From positions 1-5,181 of the forward strand of contig JAGLJX010000090.1 of the NCBI GenBank assembly GCA_023142175.1: a stretch of 5,181 bases of DNA, in the 5' to 3' direction. The notes under the pieces were generated by a model that ran no database searches, was not told where the DNA came from, and was given only the letters and a program-made list of their open reading frames with translations. Shown here piece by piece: positions 1 through 5,181 of the stretch. This DNA is from Emcibacter sp. (GTDB taxonomy: Bacteria > Pseudomonadota > Alphaproteobacteria > Sphingomonadales > Emcibacteraceae). Position 1 is the stretch's first letter, and each line of letters begins with the position of its first letter. The translations under genes were made by a program, and so were the position numbers.

Positions 1-767
1 CGGTCGTGTTCACATGTTGCCCACCGGCACCGGATGCGCGGTAAGTATCAATGCGAAGGTCACTTTCGTTGATTTCCACTTCAAAATTATCATCGATAAC
101 CGGATAGACCCAGACGCTGGCGAAACTTGTATGGCGGCGGGCGGCAGAATCATAAGGCGATATACGCACAAGCCTGTGGACACCGCTTTCTGTTTTCAGC
201 CAGCCATAGGCATTTTCGCCCTTAATCTCAATGGTGGCTGATTTAATTCCAGCCTCTTCGCCGTTATGTAGCTCAATCAGGTCAACCTTGCAGCCATGGG
301 CATTGGCCCACCGGCTATACATCCTGAGCAGCATATTGGCCCAATCCTGACTTTCCGTACCACCGGCACCAGAGTGAATTTCAAGATAAGCGTGATAAGA
401 ATCTGCTTCGCCCGATAATAGGGTCTGAAACTCCAGCTCTCCTGCTTTCTTGGTCAAGACTTCAATGGCATTTTCGGCTTCTTGGATAATTTCCTCATCC
501 CTCTCCATCTCACCCATTTCGATCAGCTCGATATTGTCATTTAATTCCTGATCAACGGTCTTACACAGATTGATCGACTGTTCGAGACGATTCTTTTCCT
601 GCATAAGTTTTTGGGCGTTTGTAGGGTTACTCCAAAGTTCTGGATCTTCGGATAGGGCCGTTAGTTCTTCCAGTCTATCAAGGGCGATATCCCAGTCAAA
701 GATGCCTCCTCAACAGTTCGAGCGACTGCTTGATTTTATCGACTAATGTCTGTGTTTCGGCTTTCAT
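1..767 (-). CDS. prfB: Peptide chain release factor 2 (RF2), 3' end cut by the window; needs a programmed +1 frameshift
   Basis: RF2 is the cytoplasmic class I release factor that reads UGA and UAA in the ribosomal A site and triggers peptidyl-tRNA hydrolysis. The zero frame starts at ATG 767 and gives 23 residues (MKAETQTLVDK...LLRRHL) before an in-frame TGA at 698-696. Reading resumes in +1 at GAC 697-695 (DWDIALDRLEELTA...) and stays open to the window edge, giving 255 residues in total. Visible landmarks are the helical N-terminal domain (about 25-110), HAYLEIHSGAGGTESQDW, the codon-recognition tripeptide as SPY at 203-205 where E. coli has SPF, RRHTSF just after it, and the catalytic GGQ at 248-250 in SGAGGQHVN. 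About 110 C-terminal residues are missing, judging from the usual length near 365. The start lies 21 bp after the mrcA stop with only a weak GAG-type ribosome site, so coupling to mrcA translation is possible. The family call is secure. The SPY variant is, from memory, usual in alphaproteobacterial RF2. Confidence 0.97.
695..710 (-). promoter_or_regulatory. prfB: Programmed +1 ribosomal frameshift site of prfB
   Basis: Read on the minus strand, the site is AGGAGG (710-705), CAT (704-702), CTT (701-699), TGA (698-696), C (695). This is the canonical RF2 autoregulatory arrangement: an internal Shine-Dalgarno-like hexamer, one spacer codon, then a slippery CUU next to an in-frame UGA followed by C. 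When RF2 is scarce the ribosome pauses at UGA, tRNA-Leu slips forward one base and full-length RF2 is made. When RF2 is plentiful, termination gives a 23-residue peptide. The two reading frames join exactly here (RRHL then DWDIAL), matching frameshifted RF2 of other bacteria, so it is not a sequencing error. Compared with the E. coli AGGGGG, the hexamer here is the full anti-SD complement. Confidence 0.96.
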
Positions 768-788
768 ATTCTTATAAACTCAAATGAA

Positions 789-3266
789 TTAATATATACC
801 GCCCGTACCCGTACGGAGCTTGGTCTTTCTTTGCACCAGAGAATTAAATCCGTCAAGTACTTCGCCTTTTTTTGTGGGAAAAGTCCCTTGACGAAAGGCT
901 TCCATAATTGTGTTTTTCTCACCGACAGCGGCAATCTGCCCGGTCTTTGGATTGACTCTGACCAATCTGACCCCCTGGGGGATACGAAATGGAATGACCG
1001 ATGCTTTTTTTGTTGCCGCTTTCATAAAGTCCCGAAATATGGGAACAGCAACTGATGAGCCTTCTTCCCGCTTACCTAGTGAGCGCGGCTTGTCAAAACC
1101 AACGAATACCCCAACCACAAGATCCGGCGAGAAGCCTACAAACCAGGTATCAAAGCTATCGTTTGAGGTTCCTGTTTTTCCGGCAAAGGGTTTGCCAAGT
1201 GCTCTTATGCGAACTCCTGTTCCGCGCTGTACAACACCCTCAAGCATGGAGACCATCTGATAAGAGGTTACCGGATCAAGAACCCGTTTTCGCTCATCGG
1301 GAATTTCAGGTTCTGCTTGATATTGCCATTCTTCCACCTGACAGTCTGGGCAAGGCCGCTCATCATGGCGGAATATGGTTTTGCCGTGGCGGTCCTGTAT
1401 GCGGTCAATGACGGTCGGGGTGATTTTCTTACCCCCATTGACAATCATACCATAGGCGCTAGTCAGTTTAAGAAGCGTTGTTTCCCCTGCCCCCAGAGCC
1501 ATTGAAAGTACGTCGGGCATATCCTCAATTATATCCATGCGCTCGGCAATTTCCACAATGCCATCCATTTTCAGATATTGCGCCAGCCGCACCGTCATCA
1601 GGTTACGGGATTTCTCAAGGCCCAGACGCAAAGTGCTGGCTCCGTAGAATTTATTACTGGAATTTTGCGGCTTCCATTTGCCAAGGCCAAAGCCCTGCTC
1701 AATTACAAACGGCGCATCGAGGATTAGGCTCGATGGGGTAAAACCATTTTCTAGCGCCACCGCATAAACAAACGGCTTGAAAGCTGATCCCGGTTGACGT
1801 TCGGCCTGCGTTGCCCGGTTATATTCACTGCGTTTATAATCAAAGCCCCCAACCATGGCAAGCACGCGCCCGGTATGGGGGTCCATGGCCACCAATGAGC
1901 CGTCAATCTCTGGTATCTGACGCAGACCATATTCTGTGACGACAGAAATTTCCTGTAGCTCTGTTTCGGGCACGGATATTTTCTCCACCACGACCACTTC
2001 ACCAGAGGATAGAACCTCCGTCACTTTCTTTATTCTGGGGCCAAGATATTCCTTTTTCCGCCATTCGCGAGCCCATTTAACCTCTTTTAAGCTAAGGTTC
2101 CCCCGACTAGAATCTGACAACAGAATAGAGGCATTTTCATCATTGACCGCTGTTACCAAAGCCAATTCCCATGTTTTTATACCAAGGGGAATATCGCGTT
2201 TGATGATGGCCTTCAATTTTTCCAGTTGCTCAAGCGGTGTGGGAACTTCGTCCCATAATAGTCTAGCCACAGGCCCCCGCCAGCCATGTCGGCGGTCATA
2301 GGTGATAAGACCATTTCTCAATTCCCGTTCGGCAATGGTCTGAAATTCAGGAGAAAGAGATGTTCTGACAAACAGCCCGCCTTCATAAAGTTCCTCATAA
2401 CCAAACATACTTTTGAGTTCGCGCCGCACTTCTTCGGTAAAATACTCAGCCTTGAAAACACGGGTTTTATCCCTGCTTGCGGTGATAAGAGGTTTTGCTT
2501 GGGCGGTTAATTTTTCTTCTTCAGAGATATACCCTTCAACATACATCCGCTTAAGAACCCAGTTACGGCGCGCAACCGCACGGTCATATTTGCGGACAGG
2601 ATGGTAATTGCTCGGTGCCTTTGGCAGGGCCGCGAGATAGGCTATTTCTCCCAGTTCTAATTGATCAATTGACTTGTTGAAATAACTAAGCGCTGCGGCG
2701 GCGATGCCGTATGATCCATATCCAAGGTAATTCTCATTGAGATATAATTCAAGAATCTGATCCTTGGTGAAGGCCTTTTCAATGCGGTAAGACAGAATTG
2801 CTTCCTTGATCTTCCGCTCATAGGTCTGAATTCCTGTGAGCAGAAAATTCTTGGCGACCTGTTGGGTAATGGTCGAAGCCCCCACTTTGCCCCTGCCTGT
2901 AAAAACATTTTTGACATTGGTGATGACGGCCCGCATCAACCCTAAATAATCCAACCCGCCATGACTGTAGAAATTCTTGTCTTCCGCAGAAAGGTAAGCC
3001 TGAATTACCTGAGGGGGAACAGCCGATATGGGGATATATAATCTTTTCTGTTTGGCATATTCTGAAAGAAGACTGCCGTCTCCGGCATAAATACGACTTA
3101 CTATAGCGGGCTCGTAATCAGCAAGCTGGGAATAATCCGGCAAGTCCTTACCATATTGATTGAGAAGATAAATAATACCACCAACAGCCGAGACACCACC
3201 AATCAGGAGTGCCACAACAGTGCCCCCCAATATGTTGATCAATAACTTACGTCTCTTCTTTGTCAT
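789..3266 (-). CDS. mrcA: Penicillin-binding protein 1A, bifunctional peptidoglycan glycosyltransferase/transpeptidase
   Basis: This class A PBP (825 aa) is anchored in the inner membrane. It polymerises lipid II into glycan strands and crosslinks the stem peptides in the periplasm. Residues 1-7 are a short basic cytoplasmic tail and about 8-36 a single membrane helix. The GT51 domain follows: SAEDKNFY at 93-100 with catalytic Glu95, GASTITQQ at 129-136, RKIKE at 151-155 with the second Glu155, then YGSYGIAAAA and YLAALPKAPSNYHP. RRHGWRGP (325-332) opens the OB-like insert found in PBP1A proteins. The transpeptidase domain has SAFK at 494-497 (acyl-serine 494), SRN at 553-555 and KTGT at 697-700, so both active sites look intact. 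The length is normal. ATG 3266 is the only sensible start, because the in-frame codons upstream hold no ATG, GTG or TTG before a TAA; no good Shine-Dalgarno precedes it. A CPDC pair sits at 639-642. It lies 97 bp after amiC and 21 bp before prfB, probably in one operon. The ponA name is also used. Confidence 0.97.
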   Translation of the reverse strand: MTKKRRKLLINILGGTVVALLIGGVSAVGGIIYLLNQYGKDLPDYSQLADYEPAIVSRIYAGDGSLLSEYAKQKRLYIPISAVPPQVIQAYLSAEDKNFYSHGGLDYLGLMRAVITNVKNVFTGRGKVGASTITQQVAKNFLLTGIQTYERKIKEAILSYRIEKAFTKDQILELYLNENYLGYGSYGIAAAALSYFNKSIDQLELGEIAYLAALPKAPSNYHPVRKYDRAVARRNWVLKRMYVEGYISEEEKLTAQAKPLITASRDKTRVFKAEYFTEEVRRELKSMFGYEELYEGGLFVRTSLSPEFQTIAERELRNGLITYDRRHGWRGPVARLLWDEVPTPLEQLEKLKAIIKRDIPLGIKTWELALVTAVNDENASILLSDSSRGNLSLKEVKWAREWRKKEYLGPRIKKVTEVLSSGEVVVVEKISVPETELQEISVVTEYGLRQIPEIDGSLVAMDPHTGRVLAMVGGFDYKRSEYNRATQAERQPGSAFKPFVYAVALENGFTPSSLILDAPFVIEQGFGLGKWKPQNSSNKFYGASTLRLGLEKSRNLMTVRLAQYLKMDGIVEIAERMDIIEDMPDVLSMALGAGETTLLKLTSAYGMIVNGGKKITPTVIDRIQDRHGKTIFRHDERPCPDCQVEEWQYQAEPEIPDERKRVLDPVTSYQMVSMLEGVVQRGTGVRIRALGKPFAGKTGTSNDSFDTWFVGFSPDLVVGVFVGFDKPRSLGKREEGSSVAVPIFRDFMKAATKKASVIPFRIPQGVRLVRVNPKTGQIAAVGEKNTIMEAFRQGTFPTKKGEVLDGFNSLVQRKTKLRTGTGGIY

Positions 3267-3310
3267 GGCAATATAATATAATCCAAACGAAACCAGCGGA
3301 AATTCTATGA

Positions 3311-3341
3311 ATTAAATATGTCAGCACCGTGGCTTGATCAA
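3311..3341 (-). promoter_or_regulatory. Weak candidate promoter inside the amiC-mrcA gap
   Basis: On the minus strand TTGATC (3341-3336) could act as a -35 box, with TATTTA (3318-3313) 17 bases away or TTTAAT (3316-3311) 19 bases away as -10. The -35 lies inside the perfect 10-bp palindrome CTTGATCAAG (3333-3342). The match is poor and such AT-rich boxes arise by chance, so this is only a possible internal start for mrcA. No terminator-like hairpin is visible in the 97-bp gap, which favours read-through from amiC. Confidence 0.2.
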
Positions 3342-3363
3342 GTAAATACTGAAAAGAAGGCTA

Positions 3364-4584
3364 TTAATTCTCAACGTAGCTTTTGTTAAAGTAATTATCA
3401 GCAGCTTTTACGATGGATTGCCCAATCTTTTCCTGAGTTTCCTTCTGCATCATAAGTTTGGCATCCTGACTGTTGGTAAGATAGCCAAGCTCAACCAATA
3501 CAGACGGCACATCCAGCCCCTTAAGCACCATCAAACTGGCGGTGCGGTGAGGTCTGGTTCTAAGCAAAACCACGCGTTTCAGCTGCGGGATCAGCTCTTT
3601 GGCAAAACTGCTGGATAAATTCATGGTCTCGCGTTTGACAAGATCAATCAATATGGATTGCACAATATCAATTTCTTCTTCCAGGTCCATTCCGGCAATG
3701 ATGTCGGATTTGTTTTCCCGTCTGGCCATGGCGGCAGCTTCTTTGTCCGATGCCTTTTCGGACAAAGTATAGACTGTCGCCCCGCGCACTTTTGAACTTT
3801 TAAAACTATCTGCATGAATTGAAATAAACAGGTCTGCCTGCTTGTTATGAGCGATACGGCTACGATTGCGCAGCTTGAGAAACACGTCCCTGTTACGGGT
3901 CATGATAACCTGATAGCGGCCTGTTTTTTCCAATTCCCTCTTGATGGCTTTTGTGGCACTCAGAACCACTGTCTTCTCGGGAAACCCACGGTAATTCTTA
4001 CCACCAAGGTTGCCAGGGTCATGGCCGCCGTGACCGGGATCCAGTACAATAAGTTTCTTTTTTCGTGAACTTCTTATGTCTTTTTCAGGGACAACATCTA
4101 CTTTTCTTTTTATGGGCCTTACCGTTGGTTTTTTAACACTGGTTTCAAAAACTTTTTTGCTGACCTCTATAAGGTCAATAACAAAACGGTATGGTTTGCC
4201 CCCTTTTGGATTAATGAAAAAGGCCTTCTTAACAATAACGGGTTTCTTAACATCAAGTACAATACGGGATGTTCCCGGCTTAAATAATCCAAAACGGTAT
4301 CGGTCAATATACCCCCTACCTTTGGCTCCCCCGAAATTGCTTTTCCATTCGACCTCGGTAATATCGATAACTATTCGGTTTGGGTTAGCCAAAGTAAAAA
4401 TGTTAAATTTAATGCTCTGATTAATATCCAGAACAAAGCGCGTACCTTTTTTGGTATGGCCTATGCGAATGTCGGATACTTCAGGTACTTTTGCAGAAAC
4501 GAAAGCCGTGGAGGCATAAAGGAAGCTACTTCCCATAATCACCACCAGACAAAGCTTAATTATTTCCCTTATAATTTGTTTCAT
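3364..4584 (-). CDS. amiC: Periplasmic N-acetylmuramoyl-L-alanine amidase with AMIN and Amidase_3 domains
   Basis: This zinc amidase (406 aa) cuts the bond between N-acetylmuramic acid and L-alanine of the stem peptide. Relatives split septal peptidoglycan during cell separation. A signal peptide is visible (basic start MKQIIREIIK, hydrophobic stretch to about 30, likely cut after FVSA at 31). Residues about 33-140 form an AMIN domain, which targets septal wall in relatives, then comes a basic linker (about 142-177). The Amidase_3 domain begins KLIVLDPGHGGHDPG: zinc ligands His185, Glu203 (in FPEK) and His257 (in SIHAD), with catalytic Glu365 in VELGY. Between them, ARRENKSDIIAG (287-298) and the acidic helix after it match the autoinhibitory insertion of division amidases, which must be moved aside by a LytM-type activator; none is encoded here. 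ATG 4584 suits the signal peptide, but the nearest SD-like AGG lies 16 bases upstream. It is the first gene of the minus-strand set. The AmiA/AmiB/AmiC paralogue names are interchangeable in alphaproteobacteria. Confidence 0.95.
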   Translation of the reverse strand: MKQIIREIIKLCLVVIMGSSFLYASTAFVSAKVPEVSDIRIGHTKKGTRFVLDINQSIKFNIFTLANPNRIVIDITEVEWKSNFGGAKGRGYIDRYRFGLFKPGTSRIVLDVKKPVIVKKAFFINPKGGKPYRFVIDLIEVSKKVFETSVKKPTVRPIKRKVDVVPEKDIRSSRKKKLIVLDPGHGGHDPGNLGGKNYRGFPEKTVVLSATKAIKRELEKTGRYQVIMTRNRDVFLKLRNRSRIAHNKQADLFISIHADSFKSSKVRGATVYTLSEKASDKEAAAMARRENKSDIIAGMDLEEEIDIVQSILIDLVKRETMNLSSSFAKELIPQLKRVVLLRTRPHRTASLMVLKGLDVPSVLVELGYLTNSQDAKLMMQKETQEKIGQSIVKAADNYFNKSYVEN

Positions 4585-4625
4585 ACTTATGCGTTTGCAA
4601 CCTACCTAATGATTTTATTTTTATA

Positions 4626-4655
4626 AATATAGGCTCTAATATATAGCAACTACAA
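4626..4655 (-). promoter_or_regulatory. Candidate promoter for the amiC-mrcA-prfB unit
   Basis: On the minus strand TTGTAG (4655-4650) and TATATT (4631-4626) are separated by 18 bases, which would start transcription near 4619 and give a leader of about 35 bases before the amiC ATG. The -10 matches the sigma-70 consensus at 5 of 6 positions and the -35 at 3 of 6. The whole area is AT-rich and alternative pairs exist, so the position is tentative. It is the only region upstream of amiC where a promoter is expected. Confidence 0.4.
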
Positions 4656-4667
4656 CAAAAGCTCATT

Positions 4668-4691
4668 AAGTATTTATAAAAATAAACACTT
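4668..4691. repeat. Imperfect inverted repeat upstream of the amiC promoter candidate
   Basis: The arms AAGTATTTAT (4668-4677) and ATAAACACTT (4682-4691) are complementary except for one position and are separated by AAAA. In RNA read in the amiC direction the mismatch becomes a G-U pair, so a 10-bp AT-rich hairpin is possible. It lies about 50-70 bases upstream of the predicted amiC start, where an operator or UP-like element could act. Chance occurrence in AT-rich DNA is a serious alternative. Confidence 0.35.
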
Positions 4692-4697
4692 TAGCTA

Positions 4698-4758
4698 TTG
4701 TAGAGTGCTATCTGTATGGTTATGTTGTATTTGTCGTTGAATGTTTTATCAATAAAAT
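4698..4758 (+). promoter_or_regulatory. Candidate promoters for rne
   Basis: Two sigma-70-like pairs face rne. The better one is TTGTCG (4731-4736), a 16-base spacer and TAAAAT (4753-4758; 5 of 6 to consensus), predicting a start near 4765 and a leader of about 270 bases. The other is TTGTAG (4698-4703), 17 bases and TATGTT (4721-4726), predicting a start near 4733. A third weak pair, TTGAAC (4759-4764) with AAGAAT (4782-4787), overlaps downstream. A long leader is expected in each case. None is certain. Confidence 0.4.
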
Positions 4759-4771
4759 TTGAACGACAGAT
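4729..4771 (+). promoter_or_regulatory. Long interrupted dyad over the rne promoter candidate
   Basis: TGTCGTT (4732-4738) is perfectly complementary to AACGACA (4762-4768). The match extends outward through a T-G position and two A-T pairs to 4729 and 4771. Inside it a second palindrome, TTTTA (4744-4748) with TAAAA (4753-4757), closes on a TCAA loop. The two halves are offset by one base. If transcription begins upstream (near 4733 or earlier) this forms an RNA hairpin. If it begins near 4765 the dyad covers the -35 and -10 boxes and would look like a repressor operator. No protein partner can be named. Confidence 0.5.
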
Positions 4772-4773
4772 GA

Positions 4774-4806
4774 ACGGCCTAAAGAATTAACTATATTAGA
4801 GGCCGT
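4774..4806 (+). promoter_or_regulatory. Stem-loop in the rne leader, GC-rich 7-bp stem
   Basis: ACGGCCT (4774-4780) pairs perfectly with AGGCCGT (4800-4806) around an A- and U-rich loop of 19 bases. A GC-rich stem standing out from an AT-rich surround is less likely to be chance than the nearby AT dyads. The single-stranded AU-rich loop is the type of site RNase E prefers to cut, but use of it here is inference. Confidence 0.5.
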
Positions 4807-4861
4807 AACAATAAAGACGTAACATATATGAATTTTAGCATACTCAGCACAGAGGCAATTG

Positions 4862-4907
4862 GTCAGCATTCACAGATGGATTTAATATTCTATCTGTCAG
4901 CGCTGAT
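4862..4907 (+). promoter_or_regulatory. Two-tier stem-loop followed by a T run in the rne leader
   Basis: The inner stem pairs ACAGATGGA (4872-4880) with TTCTATCTGT counted from 4889 to 4897 on its 3' side (9 pairs including one G-U), with an 8-base loop. On the same axis, after a symmetric 4-by-4 internal loop, GTCAGC (4862-4867) pairs with GCTGAT (4902-4907; one G-U). Five T residues follow at 4916-4920, eight bases after the stem. The shape is partly terminator-like, but the gap and the weak stem make efficient termination doubtful. A perfect palindrome TCAGCGCTGA (4897-4906) offers a competing fold. Confidence 0.45.
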
Positions 4908-4960
4908 GTTCGTCCTTTTTAAGTCTGTGGATGCCACCCTTTCAAACCATAAGAAATATA

Positions 4961-5025
4961 ACAACCGGATACCAGCACGCCTGTTTAATGCAACTAGCAT
5001 TAAAGGTTCGAGCGGATGTGGTTGT
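4961..5025 (+). promoter_or_regulatory. SD-proximal RNA fold of rne: 8-bp hairpin enclosed by a longer-range stem
   Basis: TTTAATGC (4984-4991) and GCATTAAA (4997-5004) form a perfect 8-bp stem with the loop AACTA. Around it, ACAACC (4961-4966) pairs with GGTTGT (5020-5025), with a further G-U pair at 4967-5019. The outer stem ends directly against the Shine-Dalgarno at 5026-5030, so folding could limit ribosome access or stack beside it. The pairings are exact in the sequence; their regulatory role is inferred. Confidence 0.5.
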
Positions 5026-5030
5026 GGAGA
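5026..5030 (+). promoter_or_regulatory. rne: Ribosome binding site of rne
   Basis: GGAGA ends 8 bases before ATG 5039, a normal Shine-Dalgarno distance. It supports this ATG over the internal ATG at codon 5 (5051) as the RNase E start. It is clearly better than the ribosome sites of amiC, mrcA and prfB in this window. Confidence 0.8.
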
Positions 5031-5038
5031 TAATTTAA

Positions 5039-5181
5039 ATGACTATAAAAATGCTAATCGACGCCAGTCACGAGGAAGAAACTCGTGTGGCTATCGTTCA
5101 TGGGAACCGAGTTGAAGAATTTGACTATGAGTCCTCTGCAAAAAAACAAATCAAGGGCAATATATATTTAGCAAAAATTAC
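5039..5181 (+). CDS. rne: Ribonuclease E N-terminus, cut by the window
   Basis: Only the first 47 codons are present. They read MTIKMLIDASHEEETRVAIV, then HGNRVEEFDYESSAKKQIKG and NIYLAKI, the characteristic start of the RNase E/G family just before and entering the S1 RNA-binding domain. RNase E is the essential single-strand endonuclease that starts mRNA decay and matures rRNA and tRNA; it forms the core of the degradosome. The catalytic DNase I-like domain, the zinc link and the C-terminal scaffold are outside the window, so E versus G cannot be settled by domains. The neighbourhood (amiC-mrcA-prfB divergent) is the usual one for alphaproteobacterial rne, which favours RNase E. The long structured leader is consistent with autoregulation as known in E. 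coli, but this is not demonstrated here. Confidence 0.93.
   Translation, partial: MTIKMLIDASHEEETRVAIVHGNRVEEFDYESSAKKQIKGNIYLAKI

Larger units (their letters stand above)
4585..5038. other. Divergent amiC-rne intergenic region (454 bp), AT-rich, with no convincing gene
   Basis: This stretch must hold the promoters of both amiC (leftwards) and rne (rightwards) plus the rne leader. The left third (4585-4760) is extremely AT-rich and contains promoter-like boxes on both strands and an imperfect dyad at 4668-4691. The right part contains a chain of potential RNA stem-loops, listed separately. A 95-codon open frame (4828-5115) crosses into rne in another frame and is not believed. No tRNA, known riboswitch class or repeat family was recognised. 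The transcription start sites cannot be fixed from sequence alone, so which hairpins lie in the rne mRNA is uncertain for the leftmost ones. Confidence 0.8.

Noticed and set aside
14..241. A 75-codon plus-strand open frame at the left edge
   Set aside because: It lies antisense to prfB in the region encoding the SPY to GGQ segment, which is strongly conserved on the other strand.
696..698. In-frame TGA in prfB read as a pseudogene or sequencing error
   Set aside because: The surrounding AGGAGG, spacer and CTTTGAC are the well-known programmed frameshift element, and the downstream frame is intact.
831..2607. Several plus-strand open frames opposite mrcA
   Set aside because: They are antisense shadows of a clearly coding gene whose motifs are all intact, and they lack ribosome sites or recognisable domains.
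4159..4177. GACCTctataAGGTC-like palindrome inside amiC
   Set aside because: It lies in codons for the conserved VIDLIEV strand end and is best explained by coding sequence; no regulatory context.
3418..4420. Plus-strand open frames opposite amiC
   Set aside because: They are antisense shadows of the amidase frame, with no domain or start-site support.
4666..4680. Possible CtrA-type site (TTAA, seven bases, TTAA)
   Set aside because: The second half reads TAAA, and single near-matches are expected by chance in DNA this AT-rich.
4828..5115. A 95-codon plus-strand open frame with a hydrophobic stretch, overlapping the rne start
   Set aside because: It has no Shine-Dalgarno, its last 26 codons are an out-of-frame reading of rne, its composition resembles no protein I recognise, and its body coincides with the leader hairpins. 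A leader peptide is not excluded but is unsupported.

Overview
This is ordinary alphaproteobacterial chromosome holding four conserved housekeeping genes in a familiar order. The left part, on the minus strand, reads amiC (cell-wall amidase), then mrcA (penicillin-binding protein 1A), then prfB (peptide chain release factor 2, cut by the window edge). The right edge holds the first 47 codons of rne (RNase E), divergent on the plus strand. The order rne / amiC / mrcA / prfB is one I know from alphaproteobacteria. The RF2 and RNase E N-terminal sequences also look alphaproteobacterial. Base composition is moderate, with very AT-rich intergenic DNA. I do not assign a genus.

Layout: 1-767, prfB 3'-truncated, with a programmed +1 frameshift at 695-710. 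768-788, a 21-bp gap. 789-3266, mrcA. 3267-3363, a 97-bp gap with at most a weak internal promoter. 3364-4584, amiC. 4585-5038, a 454-bp divergent regulatory region. 5039-5181, the start of rne. The three minus-strand genes are closely packed with no visible terminator between them, so they probably form one transcription unit.

How the genes relate: AmiC cuts the stem peptide off peptidoglycan in the periplasm and probably helps split septa. PBP1A polymerises and crosslinks the same polymer. RF2 terminates translation at UGA and UAA and tunes its own synthesis through the frameshift. RNase E is the main mRNA-decay endonuclease. The cell-wall genes share a functional theme; prfB and rne look like conserved neighbours rather than pathway partners.

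The least explained part is the amiC-rne gap. On the rne side I find several stem-loops by hand: an interrupted dyad at 4729-4771 overlapping a promoter candidate, 4774-4806, 4862-4907 followed by a T run, a perfect 8-bp hairpin at 4984-5004, and a longer-range stem (4961-4967 with 5019-5025) touching the rne Shine-Dalgarno. A structured leader of this kind suggests post-transcriptional control of rne, in analogy with the autoregulatory E. coli rne leader. That is an inference. I see no mobile element, CRISPR array, tRNA, rRNA or exotic accessory system.
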